DNA from: Streptomyces sp. NBC_01717
Lineage (GTDB): Bacteria > Actinomycetota > Actinomycetes > Streptomycetales > Streptomycetaceae
Length of the DNA: 64,000 nt
Assembly (NCBI RefSeq): GCF_036248255.1
Contig: NZ_CP109178.1
Location: 496,001-560,000, forward strand
Direction: 5' to 3'
How positions within the stretch are numbered: position 1 is the stretch's first letter; each line of letters begins with the position of its first letter. This document shows positions 43,068-52,654 of this stretch, piece after piece. The position numbers were made by a program, and so were the translations under genes. The notes beneath the pieces are model-generated. The model was not told the DNA's origin, did not search any database, and worked only from the letters and a program-made list of their open reading frames with translations.

Positions 43068-43988
43068 ATGTGGAGCATCGGCGAGCTCGCCGAGCGGGCG
43101 GGCGTCACCGTGAAGACAGTCCGCTTCTACTCCGACTGCGGTCTGCTGCCCGAGGCCTCCCGCAGTTCCGGCGGGCACCGGCGGTACGGGCCCGACGCGT
43201 TGGAACGGCTGCGGCTGATCCGCTCGCTGCGCACCCTCGATCTGCCGGTGCCGGAGGTGGGCCGGGTGCTCGACCACGGCGACGGTCTGGCGGACGCTCT
43301 GGAGGACGCCATCGACGGACAGTTGCGCGAGCTCGGCTCCCAACTGACCGCGCTGCGCTGGCGGGAGGCGGCCCTGCAGGTGATCCGGGACTGCCCGGCC
43401 GAGGAGCGCGCAGACCGCCTGCGGCTGGTCGGCAGGGTTTCCACCCCGCCCAGTACGGCGCCGCTGGCACGCTTCTGGCGGGGGGCGCTGCCGGTCCGGC
43501 TGTCGTCCCGGCTGGTCTCCTCGATCCTCGAGTACGCGGTACCGCAGCCGCCGGCCGATCCGACGCCGGACCAGGTGCTGACCTTCGCCCGGCTGTACGC
43601 CATCGCCACCGCGCCCTGCCCGGCCGTCGACCCCCGCCGGCCGGCGGGCAACCGGACCGACGAGGTCCGCCGCCCCGACGTGCTGTACGACGGCCTCTTC
43701 GATGCGTACACGCTGGCCGCGGCTGAGCTGAAGACGAACCGGGCACCGGAGCGGGGGCAGGCACTCGACTGCTTCGTCGCGGCCCACGCCGACTCGCGCG
43801 GCCTGCGGGACAGCCCGGAGTTCCGCCGCAGGCTCAATGGGCTGCTGGCGCTGGCCGCCGATCCAATGGTCGACCGGTACTGGGAACTGACCGGCGAGCT
43901 GACCGGCTCGCCGGAGCCGACCCTCGGGGCCGCCCACGAGTGGATGCGGGCCTCGCTGGAGACCGACGTCGCCGCAGCCGCCGGCTGA
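43068..43988 (+). CDS. MerR-family transcriptional regulator
   Basis: N-terminal MerR helix-turn-helix and wing: MWSIGELAERAGVTVKTVRF, YSDCGLLPEASRSSGGHRRY, LERLRLIRSLRTLDLPVPEV. The long C-terminal region (about 200 residues) is helical, as in effector-binding MerR proteins of actinobacteria, with no Cys metal site, so the signal is probably organic. ATG 43068 aligns with family starts; TTG 43053 is possible. Its dyad in the shared promoter suggests it controls the tandem hydrolase and itself. Confidence 0.85.
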   Translation: MWSIGELAERAGVTVKTVRFYSDCGLLPEASRSSGGHRRYGPDALERLRLIRSLRTLDLPVPEVGRVLDHGDGLADALEDAIDGQLRELGSQLTALRWREAALQVIRDCPAEERADRLRLVGRVSTPPSTAPLARFWRGALPVRLSSRLVSSILEYAVPQPPADPTPDQVLTFARLYAIATAPCPAVDPRRPAGNRTDEVRRPDVLYDGLFDAYTLAAAELKTNRAPERGQALDCFVAAHADSRGLRDSPEFRRRLNGLLALAADPMVDRYWELTGELTGSPEPTLGAAHEWMRASLETDVAAAAG

Positions 43989-44118
43989 GCGGGGCACGCC
44001 CGCTCGGCCGACCGCTCTGGGGGTCGACGTGGAGGCCGCCGCCCGGGTGAAGCCGACGAACATGCGCATCGACCGTGCCTGAGCGGGCCGGGCGGCAGCC
44101 TCCAATCACTTCACCGAT

Positions 44119-45279
44119 TCACCGGGTCACCGAGTAGGAGTGGGCGCCGGTTCCGGCCAGGGCTCCTCCATCGACGATCTGGTACTCGTCACGGATCGGA
44201 CGGCCCGCGAACCAGGACTCCAGGATCTCTCGGGTACCGGCCGCGTACCGGGCCTGCGCGGAGAGCGAGGACCCGGAGATGTGCGGGGTCATGCCGTGGT
44301 GCGGCATCGTGCGCCAGGGGTGGTCGGCGGGGGCCGGCTGCGGGTACCAGACGTCTCCCGCGTAACCCGCCAGCTGTCCACTGCGCAGCGCGCGTTCGAC
44401 GGCGTCCCGGTCGACGATTCGCGCCCGGGCCGTGTTGATCAGATACGCGCCACGCTTCATCGTGGCCAACAGCTCGTCGCCGAACAGCCCTTCGGTCTCG
44501 GGGTGCAGCGGCGCGTTGACGGTGACTACGTCGCAGTGCGGCACCATGTCCGCCGCGCTCTCGTGGAAGACCAGCCCCAGCTCCCGCTCGACGTCCTCGG
44601 GCAGCCGGTAGCGGTCGGTGTAGTGCAGCTTGACGTCGAAGGGAGCGAGACGGCGCAGTACGGCCAGCCCGATGCGTCCGGCGGCGACCGTGCCGACATG
44701 CATGCCCTCCAGGTCGTACGACCGGGCCACGCAGTCCGCGATGTTCCACCCGCCGTCCAGGACCACCTGGTGGGAGGGCAAGTAGTTCCGCACGAGCGAC
44801 AGCGTCATCATCACCACGTGCTCGGCGACGCTGATGCTGTTGCTGTACGTGACCTCGGCGACCGTCACGCCGTGCGCGATCGCCGCGTCGAGGTCGACGT
44901 GGTCGGAGCCGATGCCCGCGGTGATCGCGAGCTTGAGGTTCTTGGCGGCGGCGATGCGCTCCGGGGTCAGGTACGCGGGCCAGAACGGCTGCGAGATCAC
45001 GACATCGGCGTCGGCCAACTCCCGGTCGAAGACCGAACCGTCGCCGTCCTTGTCCGAGGTGACGACAAGGGTGTGCCCGGCCTTCTCCAGAAAACCGCGC
45101 AGACCGAGTTCGCCGGAGACACTGCCGAGCAGACGACCCGGCGTGAAGTCGATCGCCTCGGGGGTCGGAGTGGTCTGGCCGCTCGGGTAGTTGTCGATGG
45201 CGGGGAGATCGTCACGGGCGTACGAGGTCGGATATCCGTCGGTGGGGTCGTCGTACAGGACACAGAGCACCTTGGCCAT
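44119..45279 (-). CDS. fdh: NAD-dependent formate dehydrogenase
   Basis: Metal-free formate dehydrogenase of the D-2-hydroxyacid dehydrogenase superfamily; oxidises formate to CO2 with NAD. 386 residues, the usual length. Motifs: FWPAYLTPERIAAAKNLKLA, TAGIGSDHVDLDAA (formate site Asn is replaced by a Ser-Asp-His context as in family), SVAEHVVMM, VGTVAAGRIGLAVLRRL (NAD loop), NTARARIVDRDAVERAL (catalytic Arg) and TPHISGSSLSAQARYA (catalytic His with following Ser). Downstream of a LysR gene on the same strand, which likely controls it. Confidence 0.9.
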   Translation of the reverse strand: MAKVLCVLYDDPTDGYPTSYARDDLPAIDNYPSGQTTPTPEAIDFTPGRLLGSVSGELGLRGFLEKAGHTLVVTSDKDGDGSVFDRELADADVVISQPFWPAYLTPERIAAAKNLKLAITAGIGSDHVDLDAAIAHGVTVAEVTYSNSISVAEHVVMMTLSLVRNYLPSHQVVLDGGWNIADCVARSYDLEGMHVGTVAAGRIGLAVLRRLAPFDVKLHYTDRYRLPEDVERELGLVFHESAADMVPHCDVVTVNAPLHPETEGLFGDELLATMKRGAYLINTARARIVDRDAVERALRSGQLAGYAGDVWYPQPAPADHPWRTMPHHGMTPHISGSSLSAQARYAAGTREILESWFAGRPIRDEYQIVDGGALAGTGAHSYSVTR

Positions 45280-45359
45280 GGTCACGGCTCCTCAACTACG
45301 TTTCCAGTAGGTGAAGTTCACGATCCTCGGGGTCGAACACCCTAGTCAAAGCGAACCTC

Positions 45360-45375
45360 GCTATGCCCGTATAGC
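45360..45375. promoter_or_regulatory. LysR-type dyad ahead of formate dehydrogenase
   Basis: GCTAT-GCCCGT-ATAGC is a perfect interrupted dyad in the 137-base gap between the LysR gene and fdh, 80 bases before the fdh start. Close to the T-N11-A pattern of LysR boxes. Confidence 0.45.
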
Positions 45376-45416
45376 CGACAGCTATCACCGTCGGGCACCG
45401 GCCGGCCCGCCCGTCG

Positions 45417-46349
45417 TCATCCGTGTCCGCCGAGGTAGGTGCGCAGGAGCTCGTCCAGCGCCTGTCGTACGTCAGCCGCCCGGGCCACCGCCGGCAGGGC
45501 CGCGGCGAGAACCGAGGGCGGGTCGGGGCCGGTGACCAGCCCGACCCGTGGTCCGTACGCGGGCCCCTCCAGCGGAACCACTCGCATGCCGTCCGGTACG
45601 CCGAACATGTGCAGCCACGCGTGCGAGATCACGCTGGACCAGTGGCCACCGGGCAGGTGCGCGTACAGCCCGGCAACGCTGTCCGACTCGATCGCCGGAG
45701 CGGCGGTGGCACCGTCGGCGGCGAAGCACTCGTCGATGATGCGGCGGTTACGCATACGTGGGCCGAGCAGGCACAGCGGGAGCGCGGCGGCCTGCGCCCA
45801 GCGGGCCGTGGCCGCGGTGGCGAGCGGGCCGTCGACCGGAGTGAGCAGGACGTACCGCTCCTCGTACAGGGGCAGCCGGCGCAGACCGCCGCCCCGGGTG
45901 TCGTCGTCGAGGTATGTCATCGCCGCGTCCAGCTCGAACTCGGCCAGCCCGTGCCAGATCTCGGCCGAGGACAGCGACTCGATGCTCACCCTGGCCTGCG
46001 GGTGATGCTCGCAGAAGGGGTTCGTGAGCAGGGAGGCGGTGGGCAGGGCGGTCGGAACCACGCCCAGGCGGAGGGTGCCGGTCAGGCCGCCTCGTAACGC
46101 CGACAACTCCTGCTGCAGCCCGTCCCGTTCGGCGAGGATGCGGTGCGCCCACGCCAGGACCACCTCGCCCTCCGGTGTCAGCCCCTCGTACCGTCGCCCC
46201 CGGCGCACTATCGGCACCCCGAGTTCGTGTTCGAGACGGCGGATCGCGGCGGACAGCGACGGCTGGGAGACGTAGCAGGCGGCCGCCGCGCGGACGAAGT
46301 GGCGTTCGCGGGCGAGGGCGACCAGGTATTCCAGCTGACGCAGCAGCAT
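45417..46349 (-). CDS. LysR-family transcriptional regulator
   Basis: 310 residues. ATG 46349 has GGAGG nearby. The winged HTH reads MLLRQLEYLVALARERHFVR, AACYVSQPSLSAAIRRLEHE, LGVPIVRR; the effector-binding domain starts LTGTLRLGVVPTALPTASLL. Located upstream of formate dehydrogenase on the same strand, a usual pairing in Streptomyces, so formate or C1 metabolism is the likely signal (inference). Confidence 0.9.
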   Translation of the reverse strand: MLLRQLEYLVALARERHFVRAAAACYVSQPSLSAAIRRLEHELGVPIVRRGRRYEGLTPEGEVVLAWAHRILAERDGLQQELSALRGGLTGTLRLGVVPTALPTASLLTNPFCEHHPQARVSIESLSSAEIWHGLAEFELDAAMTYLDDDTRGGGLRRLPLYEERYVLLTPVDGPLATAATARWAQAAALPLCLLGPRMRNRRIIDECFAADGATAAPAIESDSVAGLYAHLPGGHWSSVISHAWLHMFGVPDGMRVVPLEGPAYGPRVGLVTGPDPPSVLAAALPAVARAADVRQALDELLRTYLGGHG

Positions 46350-46394
46350 GCACGACCTCCGAGGGGGCTGCGGGGTAGGGCCCAGGGTTTCCAT

Positions 46395-46645
46395 ATGCCG
46401 ACCTACAGCATGGGGCAGGCCTCGCCGCCGGTCCCGGTGTCGGTCGGGCTGCGGCACATGCTGTTCCGGTTCGCGGAGGAGACCCGCAGGCGCGCCTGCT
46501 GGGGGTGGGCCCGGAGACCGCGCACCGGAGGGCGGATGGTGTCGCGGCAAACCCGGTTACGCCATCACTCGTGGTGAAGCGGCAGTCTGTGCATGTTGCC
46601 GTCGGCCATGGTTGCAGCGCACCTCGGTCGAGGAGAGACTTCTGA
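46395..46645 (+). pseudogene. Remnant of a MerR/TOBE-like regulator N terminus
   Basis: One frame begins MPTYSMGQAS and, after unrelated sequence, another reads LLGVGPETAHRRADG. Together they recall 'M.TYS.GQAA.LLGVSP.T.RRWAD', the HTH of molybdate-type (TOBE) regulators. Little else remains. Confidence 0.35.
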
Positions 46646-46679
46646 TGAGTCCATTTTCTCCCATTTATTCTTGAAGCGG

Positions 46680-48256
46680 GTGAGAAAGGCGGCACTGGTC
46701 GTGGCATCCGTAACCGAATTCGACTACCTGGTCGTCGGGGCCGGATCTGCTGGATGCGTGGTCGCTGCGCGTCTGTCGGAGGACAGCGACGCGCAGGTGT
46801 TGCTGCTGGAGGCAGGCGGAAGACGGCCGCTGGAAGCCATGGCGGTTCCGCCTGCCTGGCCAACCCTGCTGGGGTCGTCGGCGGATTGGGCAGATGAGAC
46901 GGTGCCGCAGACCACAACCGGCCTCAGAGTGCCGTGGCCCCGCGGTCGCGGCCTGGGTGGATCTTCGTCGATCAACGCGATGAACTTCCTGCGTGGTCAC
47001 CACACCAGCTACGACAGCTGGAACGAGGCCGGTGTGGAGGGCTGGGGCTACGACGATCTTCTCCCGTACTTCAAGCGGAGCGAGGATCTCACGGGCGTCG
47101 CGGGCCGGGACGCCACGGTACGCGGGCTGGACGGTCCGTTAAGGGTGGGCCCCGCTGTCGAACGCCATCCGGTGGCCCAGGCATTTCTGGCAGCAACCCT
47201 GGAGGCCGGGTACACCGAGGCGGAGGACCTCTCCGGTGGACTGCAGGAGGGGTTCGGCTGGACCGATATGAGCATGCCGACGGCACGCGGCAGGACGGCG
47301 CCACGGCCTACCTCCGGCCGGTCATGGACCGCTCCAACCTCCACGTCGTGACCGGCGCCCTCGTGCACCGGGTGACGCTGGACGGCGACCGTTGTACGGG
47401 CGTGGAGTACAGCACGGAGGGCGACAGCGTGACCGTGCGGTGCTCCGGAGAAGTCGTTCTCTGCGCGGGAGCAGTGGGGTCACCTCAGTTGTTGATGCTG
47501 TCCGGCATCGGGCCGCAGGACCACCTCGACCAGGTCGGCATCGCCACCGCGGTGCACCTGGCCGGTGTCGGCACCAACCTTCAAGATCATGCGATCTCCG
47601 GCATCGTGTACCAGTCGGCGCGCCCCCTGCCCACCACGTTGAACAACCACGCCGAGATGCAGGGCCTGATCCGCAGCAGCTCACGGATCCCCGGCCCTGA
47701 CCTGCAGCTCACGCTCGTGGATCTCCCCCTGCGGGAGAACCACCTGCCCGGTCCCGATGTCGGGCAGGGTTACACGATCATGGTCGCCCTCATGACCCCT
47801 TTCAGCCATGGCACGATACGCCTCGCGGGCCCCACGCCGGGCGCGTCCCCGATCATCAACCCCCGCTACTACAGCGACGACCGGGATACCGATCGCATGG
47901 TCCATGGCCTTCGCGTGGCCCGCGAGATCGGAAGCGCCCCCGCACTCGCCCACTGGCGGGGAAAAGAGGCCCTCCCAGGCCCGGACGTCCACGACGACGA
48001 AGGACTGCGCGCCTATCTCTTCAGGAATCTCCGCTCCTACAGCCACTACGCCGGCACATGCCGGATCGGTGTCGATGAGACGGCCGTGGTCGACCCCGCC
48101 CTGCGCGTACGCGGGGTGAGCGGACTGCGCGTGGCGGACGCCTCGGTGATGCCCTCGGTCATCTCCGCCAATACCAACGCCACTGTCTATGCGATCGCCG
48201 AACGAGCAGCAGAACTCCTGCGCACCCACCGATCCGGATCCCGTGGTTCACCGTGA
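46680..48256 (+). CDS. GMC-family FAD oxidoreductase, frameshifted
   Basis: Glucose-methanol-choline oxidoreductase. Motifs: FDYLVVGAGSAGCVVAARLS (FAD loop), VLLLEAGG, RGRGLGGSSSINAMNFLRGH (signature 1), GEVVLCAGAVGSPQLLMLSG (signature 2), SHYAGTCRIGVDE (catalytic His) and ISANTNATVYAIAERAAELL at the C terminus. The frame changes near 47275, between GWTDMSM and ADGTRQDGATAYLRPV; otherwise all parts are present and the total (about 525 residues) is normal. GTG 46680 or GTG 46701 is the start. Substrate probably an alcohol such as choline or an aliphatic alcohol. Confidence 0.85.
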
Positions 48257-48339
48257 CACCCCGCCCCGTCGGGCACGGCTGCCGTCGGGTCGGTAGCTCC
48301 AGCCGGATCGGTCGATGACGGTCATGCCGGTCGCGTCAC

Positions 48340-48410
48340 GGCCTTGGAATGGGAGACCGTCTACGAACGACACAGCCGCTGGTCCGCGAAAGGCATGTGG
48401 GACACGAACC
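48340..48410 (+). mobile_element. Transposase scrap, IS5-like
   Basis: About 20 residues in one frame, WETVYERHSRWSAKGMWD, fit the N-terminal region of IS5/IS1182-type transposases ('W.tVy.Rh.rWs..G.Wd'). Surrounding sequence is not interpretable. Confidence 0.35.
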
Positions 48411-48652
48411 TCCGGGCCGTCCAACGTCTTCCACGGCACCGTCGCCGCGATCCGGCTCGGCGGTGAGGCGCTCGAAAACCGGTGGAACAGAGCCGCTGTC
48501 CGCCATTACCGTGCTGCCGCACCGAGTCGTCTAGTCAAGGACCTGCCGTTGTACACCCTGTGAGACCTCCCGAGCGCTGAATCGTCGCGCGTCGCGCCTG
48601 TGCGCCGCGCTCCTTTTTGCTGCGGACTTCTCACTGAAACCGGTGTACTTCT

Positions 48653-49201
48653 GTGCTCAACAACTGGGTGGTCGCGCCCGCCTGCCTGCCGCTCGTTCTC
48701 CGCCGTTGCCACGCGTGCGCGTCCGAACGTTTCCGGGCAAGCGGCAAATTTCGCGTCAACGCAAACCACAAACTCCTCGACGCCTGGCTCCTCGTGCTCT
48801 GTACCGCTTGCGGGGTAACTGCAAAGCTCACGGTCCTGGAGCGGATGAATGTGCGCTCCGTACGACCTGAGCTGCTGGACCGGCTGCATGACAACGACCC
48901 TGGCCTGACAGCTGAGCTGCTCCAGGATCCGGTCGTGCGGCGCCGTAATCGCATCGCCCTCGACTGGGACAACGCCTGGCATCTCGATACCGGTGGATCG
49001 GATCACCTGCACCGCGAGGTGATCGACGTCTCGGTCCGTTTTGCGGCGCGGATCCCTGTTCGGCCGGTGCGATTGATCGCTGACGGTTGCGGTCTTTCGC
49101 GGGCCGAGGTCGAGAGACTCATCACGGAGGGGAATCTCGTTTCGGCAGTCCGGCTGACCGGCAAGCTCTCCGGCGACTTCACCTTCACGCTCAAGCGCTG
49201 A
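48653..49201 (+). CDS. DUF1062 family protein
   Basis: 182 residues from GTG. Family features: VAPACLPLVLRRCHACASER, FRVNANHKLLDAWLLVLCTA with two CxxC pairs (CHAC, CTAC) that suggest a zinc site, VVRRRNRIALDWDNAW and an S4-like tail (LSRAEVERLITEGNLV). Cytoplasmic; function unknown. Followed by a terminator. Confidence 0.9.
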   Translation: MLNNWVVAPACLPLVLRRCHACASERFRASGKFRVNANHKLLDAWLLVLCTACGVTAKLTVLERMNVRSVRPELLDRLHDNDPGLTAELLQDPVVRRRNRIALDWDNAWHLDTGGSDHLHREVIDVSVRFAARIPVRPVRLIADGCGLSRAEVERLITEGNLVSAVRLTGKLSGDFTFTLKR

Positions 49202-49221
49202 GCCCTCCTCGGGACCAGGGA

Positions 49222-49248
49222 CCTGTCCGGCAAGATCCGCCGGACAGG
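49222..49248 (+). terminator. Terminator of the DUF1062 gene
   Basis: CCTGTCCGGC and GCCGGACAGG form a perfect 10-bp stem 20 bases after the stop codon. Confidence 0.7.
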
Positions 49249-49477
49249 CCCCATAACCTGAGTCCGGCTGATGCCGTACAACTCACTGGCGAACCAACGC
49301 TCGGTCGACCGGACCGGGTTGTCGCTCGAGCCGAGCCGGGGTTGGACGGCAGGGTGCTGCTTGCCTGCCACACTGGTCTCGTGCGCACTGCGGTGGACTG
49401 CCCGATCACCCTTGGTACACGAGGACATATATGTGGGCCTCGCTGAAGCCGTACCTCGATAGGAACGCCTCACGCCC
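49249..49477. other. Region without a recognisable gene
   Basis: Short frames only; no domain, no convincing start. Confidence 0.4.
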
Positions 49478-49644
49478 TAAGGGCTGTCCCGTAATCCCTG
49501 GTGGATCAGCGCGCGGCGTCAGATGCGGTGCATCGCAAGGCGGAGGAGCGTCCTCATACTGGGCGTATTCGGGCGTTCCGACAACGCGGCGAGGTGCCCG
49601 TAGCTGTCGTCGCGCGCCCGCCAGGGATTACGGGACAGCCCTTA
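49478..49644. mobile_element. 167-bp MITE-like element
   Basis: Perfect 24-base terminal inverted repeats: TAAGGGCTGTCCCGTAATCC plus CTGG at the left and the exact inverse at 49621-49644. The interior (about 119 bases) has no open frame of note. The TAA/TTA outermost bases may be the target duplication. The size and lack of a gene fit a non-autonomous miniature element. Confidence 0.85.
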
Positions 49645-49775
49645 CGACCTTGGGAGCGATACCAGCTCCGGATCTGCCTGGCGGTCTGGGCCCCTGCGCG
49701 ATCAGGACGCCGCTGAGGAGGAGTGGTGCCGTCAGGCGGATCGCGGTCGCCGCTGTCTTGACCGGCGCGTCTTGG

Positions 49776-50945
49776 TCAGGGAGTGGACCGCAGCGGCGGC
49801 GCCTGCCACGTCATCCCCGGGGGCTGGAGTAGGGGCGAGGGCTCGGGGCCGGGGTCATCGGTGTCGACGACTCCGGCGGCCGTGTGGTCGAAGTCGGCGG
49901 GCCAGCGGGTGTGCTCGCTGGCCACGGCGCCGGTCAGGCGTGCTTCGACAAGGTTGGCGGTGCTCAAGTCGGTGCCGCGCAAGTCGGCCATGCGGAGATC
50001 GGCGCGTTGGAAGACCGCGCCGTGGGCGACGGCCTTGCGCAGGTTCGCCTCGCGCAGGTCGGTCTCAGTGAAGTCGGCGTCACGCAAGTCGGTTTCGACC
50101 AGCTTCGCGCCCCGTAGGTCGGCCAGAATGCAGCGAGCCCGACGGAGAATCGCAGTCGTGAGGTCGGCGTGCCGCAGGTTGACCGAGACCAGGGACGCCT
50201 GGGTCAGATTGGCGTGGTACAGGCCGGCGGCCTCCAGGCAAGCGCGGTCGAAGTTGACCTCGGGGAACCAGAGTCCGTCGCAGTCGGCCCGGCGCAAGTC
50301 GGTGATGCTGAGATTGACCCAGGACTGCTCCCGGTGCTGGCACAGCACGCCGAGCGCGGTCAGCGCCACCTGGGCGTCGGCGGCGCGAGTCTCCAGGGGT
50401 GCGATGTCATTGATGGGCACGTCTGCCGCCGGTGATTCCGGCCCGGCGGGTGGCCAGGGCAGGTGCGTACGCAGATACGCGGCCTGGATGGAGATGATGG
50501 CCTCCCGGTCGCGGGCGGACTGCTCCGCGATCCGCCACAGCGCGTGCAACCCGCCGATGCGCACATCCAGCTTGTCGCTGCCGAGCTGGTCGACGGCCCG
50601 GCTGAATCGGTCGGTGACGTAGCCCTCCTGGGTGGCGCGCAAACCGTCCTGACTCACCCGCAGTTGCCGCCAGGTGGCATACGCGCCGAAGAGCACGACC
50701 AGGCCGCCGACCACCTGCAGAAGCGTCGTACGGACATCGTTCACCGCCTTCAGTCGATCCTGTGCGGCGACGCTCGCCCCGGCGAGATCGTGGTCGACCA
50801 CCACACCCGGCAGTAGGACGAACACTGTGCCTAGAACGACCAGCCCCGCCGCCCCGGCCAGCAGAGCCACGGCTGTACGACGCCTGACCAGCCCGTCGCG
50901 CCATGCCCGCCGCCCGCGGTCCGGTTCCCCCATCTCCATGGGCAC
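49776..50945 (-). CDS. Membrane-anchored pentapeptide-repeat protein
   Basis: 389 residues. Two membrane helices near the N terminus (VALLAGAAGLVVLGTVFVLL and TTLLQVVGGLVVLFGAYATW), a conserved linker (FSRAVDQLGSDKLDVRIGGL, HALWRIAEQSARDREAIIS) and a C-terminal right-handed quadrilateral helix of A(D/N)Lxx pentapeptides (ADLRGAKLVETDLRDADFTE, TDLREANLRKA, ADLRMADLRGTDLSTANLVE). This layout is common in actinobacteria. It is probably a scaffold at the membrane; function unknown. Start could be Met1, Met3 or Met5. Confidence 0.9.
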   Translation of the reverse strand: MPMEMGEPDRGRRAWRDGLVRRRTAVALLAGAAGLVVLGTVFVLLPGVVVDHDLAGASVAAQDRLKAVNDVRTTLLQVVGGLVVLFGAYATWRQLRVSQDGLRATQEGYVTDRFSRAVDQLGSDKLDVRIGGLHALWRIAEQSARDREAIISIQAAYLRTHLPWPPAGPESPAADVPINDIAPLETRAADAQVALTALGVLCQHREQSWVNLSITDLRRADCDGLWFPEVNFDRACLEAAGLYHANLTQASLVSVNLRHADLTTAILRRARCILADLRGAKLVETDLRDADFTETDLREANLRKAVAHGAVFQRADLRMADLRGTDLSTANLVEARLTGAVASEHTRWPADFDHTAAGVVDTDDPGPEPSPLLQPPGMTWQAPPLRSTP

Positions 50946-51032
50946 AGGAGCTTAGGCTCCACTTAGTAAACGATCAAGAGTGCTGTGGCACTGGCCCGTG
51001 ACATGAGAACGGCCGTATGGGTTGAGTGAGTT

Positions 51033-52010
51033 GTGAGGTTTACCTGGGCCCGTGCGGCCTGTTCCCATCCTGCCCTGTCCGGGGTCCCGCGCGCACACTT
51101 CGGCGAGTTACTCAAAGAACTCGCGCCCCGGTGGCAGGCCGCGCGGGAGTCGGCGCTACACGAGCGGCGTGGCGGAGACCGGAGGCGGGCGGCTGGCGCC
51201 GGGCCCAAGCAGCGCCTGGTCTTCGTCGACCGGCTCCTGGTCACGCTGGTCCACCTGCGGCTTGGGATCCCGCACGCCGCTCTGGCCGAGTTGTACGCAG
51301 TGGACCGCTCCACCGTCTCCGGAGCGATCCGCGAGGTCCGCCCGCTGCTGGCGGCCCGCGGCTTCGCCGTCCCGGACCGGCCGGGGGTCCGGCTGCGCAC
51401 GCTGGAGGACCTGTTCGCCTACGCCGGCGCGGGGGGCGTTGACCTGCGCATCGACGGCACCGAAGTGCAGGTCCGACGCCCCCGCACCCACCGCCCCGGC
51501 CGCAAGGCGTTCGTCTCCGGCAAGAAGAAGCAGAACACCATCAAGACCACCACCTTCAGTGACCCGCAGGGTCGCACCCTGTTCAGCGGTGTGGTCCGGC
51601 CGGGCCGCATGCACGACCAGACTGCCGTGCGCACCGAGGGCATCGCCGAGCAGTTCCACCGGCACCCCAAGGTCAAGGCCGAGGTCGACGAGGGCTACCG
51701 GGGCCTGGCCAACGAGTTCCCCGGCCAGGTCAGCGCCCCGCCGAAGAATCCGAAGGACGACGCGCCGCTGGGCGAGCACCACGCCTGGCGCGAGCAGAGA
51801 CGCCGCCAGTCCTCCGCGCGGATCTGCGTGGAGCACACCAATGCCGAGTACAAGCAGTGGCGGCCCCTGCAGCGGTTCACCGGCCGCCGCGAGACCTACG
51901 CCGAGACCCACCTCGCGATCGCCACCCTGGTCTCTGACCGCTCCGCCCGGCGGGCGACCCGCCGCAAGGCGAGCACCGAACTGGTGCTCAGCCGGCAGGC
52001 CGCCTGCTGA
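51033..52010 (+). CDS. DDE transposase (IS5-like, HTH_Tnp_4/DDE_Tnp_4), intact
   Basis: 325 residues from GTG. N-terminal HTH (VDRLLVTLVHLRLGIPHAAL, YAVDRSTVSGAIREVRPLLA), then the catalytic core: VDLRIDGTEVQVRRPRTHRP (Asp), KKKQNTIKTTTF, GVVRPGRMHDQTAVR, KAEVDEGYRGLANEF (Asp) and CVEHTNAEYKQWRPLQRFTG (Glu). No frame change, so this is the one complete transposase in the window. I could not identify its terminal repeats with confidence. Confidence 0.9.
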   Translation: MRFTWARAACSHPALSGVPRAHFGELLKELAPRWQAARESALHERRGGDRRRAAGAGPKQRLVFVDRLLVTLVHLRLGIPHAALAELYAVDRSTVSGAIREVRPLLAARGFAVPDRPGVRLRTLEDLFAYAGAGGVDLRIDGTEVQVRRPRTHRPGRKAFVSGKKKQNTIKTTTFSDPQGRTLFSGVVRPGRMHDQTAVRTEGIAEQFHRHPKVKAEVDEGYRGLANEFPGQVSAPPKNPKDDAPLGEHHAWREQRRRQSSARICVEHTNAEYKQWRPLQRFTGRRETYAETHLAIATLVSDRSARRATRRKASTELVLSRQAAC

Positions 52011-52103
52011 TCACTCACCAGCCAACTCGCCAGGCCAGCACGCCCCGAACTCAATCGCTCCCAAGGTTGTTAGGTTCGATCACGGCCCGGAGACGACCGC
52101 GTC

Positions 52104-52202
52104 CTACCGCTGCTGTGCTTTGAACCAGCGGATCGCAGCGATGGCTAGCCCGACGACAGCGATGATCACAACAGCAGCGGCGATCTTGGCGCCCAGGGGC
52201 AT
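52104..52202 (-). CDS. Possible 32-residue single-pass membrane peptide
   Basis: ATG with GGAG four bases upstream; MPLGAKIAAAVVIIAVVGLA then IAAIRWFKAQQR. One clear membrane helix and a basic tail, as in actinobacterial small membrane proteins. Too short for certainty. Confidence 0.45.
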   Translation of the reverse strand: MPLGAKIAAAVVIIAVVGLAIAAIRWFKAQQR

Positions 52203-52284
52203 CACTCCGAACACGTGCGTCTCCCTCGTTGAGTGGCTGCATTCGCCTGCAGATACGCGCTCGGACTCTCGCGTGGGATGACCA

Positions 52285-52600
52285 TGCCATGCCGTTCAGT
52301 ACTCGTAGCATCCAAGGCGAAAGCCTTGAGGATCTTCTGAGCTTGAGCTTGTTCCGCTCTGACGGACTCCCTTGGACCACCCGCGAACAATCCATCGAGT
52401 CCGCCTTCGCCACCGTCCGCCTGCTCACGAAGGTCACCAGGGGCGCCAGCTCCCGCGCCGCCGGACTGGCGGTGGCCTTCAAGTTGGTCGAGTCCGCTCG
52501 GGCCCACACTGGCGAGCGGTCGACGGCGCCCGCCTCGTCCCGTCGGTCCGTGCTGTGGCCGTCTTCGAACACGGCAGTTGGTCGAACGTTCCGGAGAACT
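52285..52600 (+). mobile_element. IS256-family transposase, C-terminal fragment
   Basis: Reads TTREQSIESAFATVRLLTKV then TRGASSRAAGLAVAFKLVES and, after a frame change near 52503, RWRAVDGARLVPSVRAVAVF. This is the end of the mutator-type transposase ('NPIES.FATVR..TK.TKG..SR.A'), where the Glu (IES) is catalytic. The rest is gone. Confidence 0.8.
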
Positions 52601-52654
52601 CGCAGCGTGATGGACCCATTGACCTGCGGTTTCCGCTAGCGGGGCTGATCTGGA

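Noticed and set aside
50960..52080. Terminal inverted repeats of the intact IS
   Set aside because: Some short matches around TTGAGT were visible on both sides, but none long or well placed enough to set the ends.
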